A stretch of DNA of 35,376 nt from Haplosporangium gracile (taxonomy: Eukaryota; Mortierellomycota; Mortierellomycetes; Mortierellales; Mortierellaceae). This document shows, piece by piece, positions 34,205 through 35,376 of this stretch. The notes beneath the pieces were generated by a model. It made no database searches and had not been told where the DNA came from. It was given only the letters and a program-made list of their open reading frames with translations. The stretch spans positions 7,483-42,858 of the forward strand of contig JAAAUF010000107.1 of the NCBI GenBank assembly GCA_015499985.1. The letters are read 5' to 3'. How positions within the stretch are numbered: position 1 is the first letter of the stretch; each line of letters starts with the position of its first letter. The position numbers and the translations under genes were made by a program.

Positions 34205-35376
34205 CTGTAAAAAAAAAAAAAAAAACACATAAAGCAACATCGGATCGGTCTCAGTGTTCTTCTGACACGTTGCCATCCGAGCTCGAGAATATGGATGAGC
34301 CTGATTTTTAAAAAATTTATGATTTATTTGGCTACCATGGCTGAAATACGCTGAGGATGAATAGATGTAGTAGAAATCCTTTTTTCCATTCTCACAAAAA
34401 AAAAAAATAATACGATGAGCTGTCTAAAGGATAAGTTGTTTTCTCTACACCTTGCTTTTGTAACTCTGTATGTGCGCGTAGAAAGAGGAGGAGTAGAATA
34501 ACTTTTTCTGCCTTAGAACTGAGCACCATCGTTTCATAGCATTACCTCTTCTTTTATTTTTACAGCAAAAGGTTAAGGATGAAAGAGTTGAACTTAGCCG
34601 TCCCCGTTTTAACTTTTCAAAAATTAATTATGTAAGTAAATTGAGAGTATGGAAACCGCATCCACAGACACCTAACTGTTTGTGACAAACATCATGCCTG
34701 GTCAAGAGAGACAAGATGATGCCTTTTGTTCAGATCAGTCAGAGTCCACTTTCTTGTCACTTTATTTTAAAGAGAGGATTGATTGGCATGATGCCAGAGA
34801 CATTCCATTGTTTGACATCTCAGAAAGTAATATTGGCTTGAAGGATATTCTGAAGCGTCCAAGACAGCATTTTTTTTGGTTCTTTCTCTCATCTCCTTTG
34901 CCTTGCTTTCTTTAAGATGCTTTCGACTGATATCTGTAGACGAGCATCTGATCGTATGGCAATGATAGCATGAAAGAGAAAGGTGTAAAAAAAAACGTGC
35001 AGGGATGTTGGTCGCAACAGCTGTTAGGAGTTTTCGACAATGCACTGCGAGACTCCCCTTCATTCTCATAGTATCGCAAAAAATTAGAGAATTCCACACC
35101 GGGACTTACACGCTTCACTTCTATTCCTTTATTATTATTATTTTTTTGAGAGAGAGGGATGGGATACCACGGAGCGGTAAAGACCCTTATGATATCGGAG
35201 GGAACTCTCCATCCTGTTTGCATTGTAGATTCAAACTATTCCTGCCCATAGCAGCTACCACCGATACATGGTCCCGATTTTTCGTTTCATTTTTTTATGC
35301 GTCTTTATTTTTCTCGAGTGCGGTAGTATTTTCACTTGTCTGTTGTGGTGAAAGTGGAGGACTCAAGGAAGGCTAA
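34205..35376. other. AT-rich region with possible upstream remnants of the decayed gene
   Basis: No intact gene is seen. On the minus strand, short coding-like segments occur, such as RDHVSVVAAMGRNSLNLQ (about 35,220-35,275), GVEFSNFLRYYENEGES (about 35,050-35,105) and LPYDQMLVYRYQSK (about 34,920-34,960). They are in different frames or separated by stop codons and T-rich sequence. They could be the 5' part of the decayed gene to their left, but I cannot join them. The window ends here, so anything further upstream is unseen. Confidence 0.3.

Noticed and set aside
1..35376. CRISPR arrays, insertion sequences, tRNA, rRNA or telomeric repeats
   Set aside because: I looked for regularly spaced repeats, transposase motifs, tRNA B-box-like sequence, 5S and snRNA starts and TTAGGG arrays, and saw none that held up.

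Overview
The window is eukaryotic and most likely comes from an early-diverging fungus of the Mortierella type. The supporting signs are genes split by short introns (about 90-110 bases, GTAAGT-like donors and CAG/TAG acceptors), pyrimidine-rich and CAA-rich leaders, AATAAA signals after stop codons, and protein families with a fungal flavour. The lineage is inferred from protein flavour and gene architecture; no phylogenetic marker was tested. All exon models were built by hand, by joining reading frames at consensus splice sites and checking that phases agree.

Layout. Bases 1-14,228 are gene-dense, with four genes all on +: an MCP1-like (DUF1691) multi-pass membrane protein (239-1928, 2 exons), the FAM50/XAP5 nuclear splicing-associated protein (2100-3598, 4 exons), the urease accessory protein UreF (4553-5619, 2 exons) and a 17-exon Rif1 homologue of about 2186 residues (6022-14228). 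Bases 14,229-20,071 hold no gene I can support, only low-complexity sequence and short tandem repeats. A class I SAM-dependent methyltransferase with a predicted N-myristoylation start follows on + (20072-23891). It has two introns over 1.1 kb, one containing a 10-base assembly gap. Convergent to it on - is a stand-alone GHMP kinase of the L-fucokinase type (24127-26872, 8 exons). It contains a perfect 27-bp inverted repeat that spans an apparent GC-AG splice donor. A long leader-like region with a short upstream ORF precedes a single-exon, two-finger GATA transcription factor (28728-30662). The last 4.7 kb is gene-poor and carries broken minus-strand coding remnants (about 33,117-34,204, possibly also 31,110-31,781 and 34,700-35,300).

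Functions. The genes are unrelated housekeeping and regulatory genes rather than a pathway cluster. Rif1 acts in telomere and replication-timing control through PP1, XAP5/FAM50 in mRNA processing, UreF in nickel loading of urease, the GHMP kinase in salvage or activation of a sugar such as L-fucose, the MCP1-like protein probably at mitochondrial membranes, and the GATA factor in transcription. The one speculative link is that UreF is a nitrogen-utilisation gene with an AGATAAG site close to its start, while a GATA factor lies 23 kb away. I found no convincing wholly new system. The best leads are the inverted repeat in the kinase gene, the docking-motif arrangement in Rif1, the myristoylated methyltransferase with giant introns, and the decayed minus-strand gene near the right end.
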